Assembly: GCA_945870085.1 (NCBI GenBank) | Contig: CAMBQX010000108.1 | Coordinates: 1 to 6,038, forward strand | DNA: 6,038 bases | Source of the DNA: Bifidobacterium breve | GTDB lineage: Bacteria > Actinomycetota > Actinomycetes > S36-B12 | Direction of reading: 5' to 3' | In this document: positions 5,498 to 6,038 of the stretch, piece by piece | How the letters are laid out: every line of letters begins with the position of its first letter | How positions within the stretch are numbered: the first letter of the stretch is position 1 | The notes under the pieces: generated by a model | Databases searched by the model: none | The model's input: only the letters and a program-made list of their open reading frames with translations | Told to the model about the DNA's origin: nothing | Program-made: the position numbers and the translations under genes

Positions 5498-6038
5498 CCG
5501 AAGCCCGCCGCTTCGCTAGTAACGCTTCGGCCAAAATAAGGTCTATCGGACGCGTGACTTTGAAAGCTTCCTCGTGCCCCGCAATAACGTGCACTGTTAC
5601 TCCCATGCGCTCAACCATGCCAGCATCGTCAGTAATTACAGTTTCATCGATATCCAAAGCGGCATGCGCCGCTTGCAGAACATCACGCGCGAACCCCTGT
5701 GGTGTTTGGATAGCGCGAAGTGATGACCGCGGCGGTGTCGCAATGACATCCGAGTTAGCGTTCACTTCTTTTACCGTATCGACCATCGGCACACCCGGCA
5801 CCACCGCATGGTGGCCTTGCCGCACCGCCGCGACAACAGCACTCACCAACTCCGGTGGAACAAGTGGGCGGGCTGCATCATGAACGAGTACCACATCAAC
5901 GTCAGCGGGAAGACCAATCAAAGCCCGCGCAACAGACTCTGGTCGAGTGTCGCCTCCGGCAACGACACTGACATCAGCGTTGAACTGCTGCTGCACCAGC
6001 AATGCACTAACTTCGTCAACGCTTTCGGCCGGCACTGC
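5487..6038 (-). CDS. ispD: 2-C-methyl-D-erythritol 4-phosphate cytidylyltransferase, 5' part outside the window
   Basis: The 183 visible codons are the C-terminal three quarters or so of IspD, which couples methylerythritol phosphate to CTP to form CDP-methylerythritol (third MEP step). Visible signatures, in order, are AVPAE at the edge, VAGGDTRPESVARAL, VLVHDAARPLVPPELV (the conserved V-H-D-A-A-R-P), PMVDTVKEV, RAIQTPQGF, TDDAGMVE and FKVTRPIDLILAEALL. Comparison with the roughly 230-residue family suggests that about 50 N-terminal residues, including the glycine-rich CTP-binding loop, lie beyond 6038. No true start is present: the GTG at 6035 is an internal valine. The stop overlaps the ispF start by 11 nt, a common arrangement for this pair. 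In many actinobacteria carD lies just upstream; that cannot be checked here. Partial only because of the window edge. Confidence 0.95.
   Translation of the reverse strand, partial: AVPAESVDEVSALLVQQQFNADVSVVAGGDTRPESVARALIGLPADVDVVLVHDAARPLVPPELVSAVVAAVRQGHHAVVPGVPMVDTVKEVNANSDVIATPPRSSLRAIQTPQGFARDVLQAAHAALDIDETVITDDAGMVERMGVTVHVIAGHEEAFKVTRPIDLILAEALLAKRRASGAV
5499..5515 (-). promoter_or_regulatory. Hairpin presenting the ispF ribosome-binding-like GGCGG in its loop
   Basis: On the minus strand CGAAGC and GCTTCG form a perfect 6-bp stem around the loop GGCGG, ending one base before the ispF GTG. The loop sequence is one mismatch from GGAGG and 7 nt from the start codon. All of it lies in the last codons of ispD (Lys-Arg-Arg-Ala-Ser), so a ribosome ending ispD would melt it. 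Sequence and pairing are seen directly; a coupling role is inferred. Confidence 0.4.

Noticed and set aside
5166..5519. Plus-strand frames antisense to ispF and ispD (5166-5519 and 5554-5883).
   Set aside because: They are fully explained by the complementary strand of two strongly conserved genes, with no independent start signals or family resemblance.

Overview
The window looks like a chromosomal segment of an actinobacterium (Actinomycetota) of moderate GC, roughly mid-fifties percent by eye. Three things point there. First, the minus-strand order ispD, ispF, cysS, rlmB matches the block found downstream of carD in many actinobacteria (for example Mycobacterium and Streptomyces). Second, RlmB carries the long basic N-terminal tail typical of actinobacterial members. 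Third, there is a PPOX-type, probably F420-linked, flavoprotein-like gene. Genus and order cannot be decided from this sequence.

Layout from left to right: bases 1-177 hold no convincing gene. They contain a perfect 30-bp tandem duplication (42-104) and a long interrupted dyad (77-126). Bases 178-900 (minus) encode a class I glutamine-amidotransferase-like hydrolase of the gamma-glutamyl-GABA hydrolase/peptidase C26 type. A 48-bp gap separates it from a divergent CPA2-type cation:proton antiporter gene (949-2136, plus), which may be read from a leaderless transcript. The antiporter converges on rlmB. The 70 bp between their stop codons are filled by degenerate 32-bp tandem repeats that appear to be copies of the 3' end of rlmB.

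From 2207 to the right edge, everything is one compact minus-strand operon transcribed right to left: ispD (5' part outside the window), ispF, a small PPOX-family protein, cysS and rlmB. Junctions are an 11-nt overlap, then gaps of 10, 9 and 2 nt, so co-transcription and translational coupling are likely. IspD and IspF catalyse the third and fifth steps of the MEP isoprenoid pathway, CysS charges tRNA-Cys, and RlmB methylates 23S rRNA. The PPOX gene is the unusual guest in this otherwise conserved housekeeping block.

I see no CRISPR array, prophage, intact transposase or obvious new defence system. The most unusual signals are the two repeat structures (left edge, and the 3' end of rlmB), the PPOX insertion, and a start-codon hairpin at the ispD/ispF junction.
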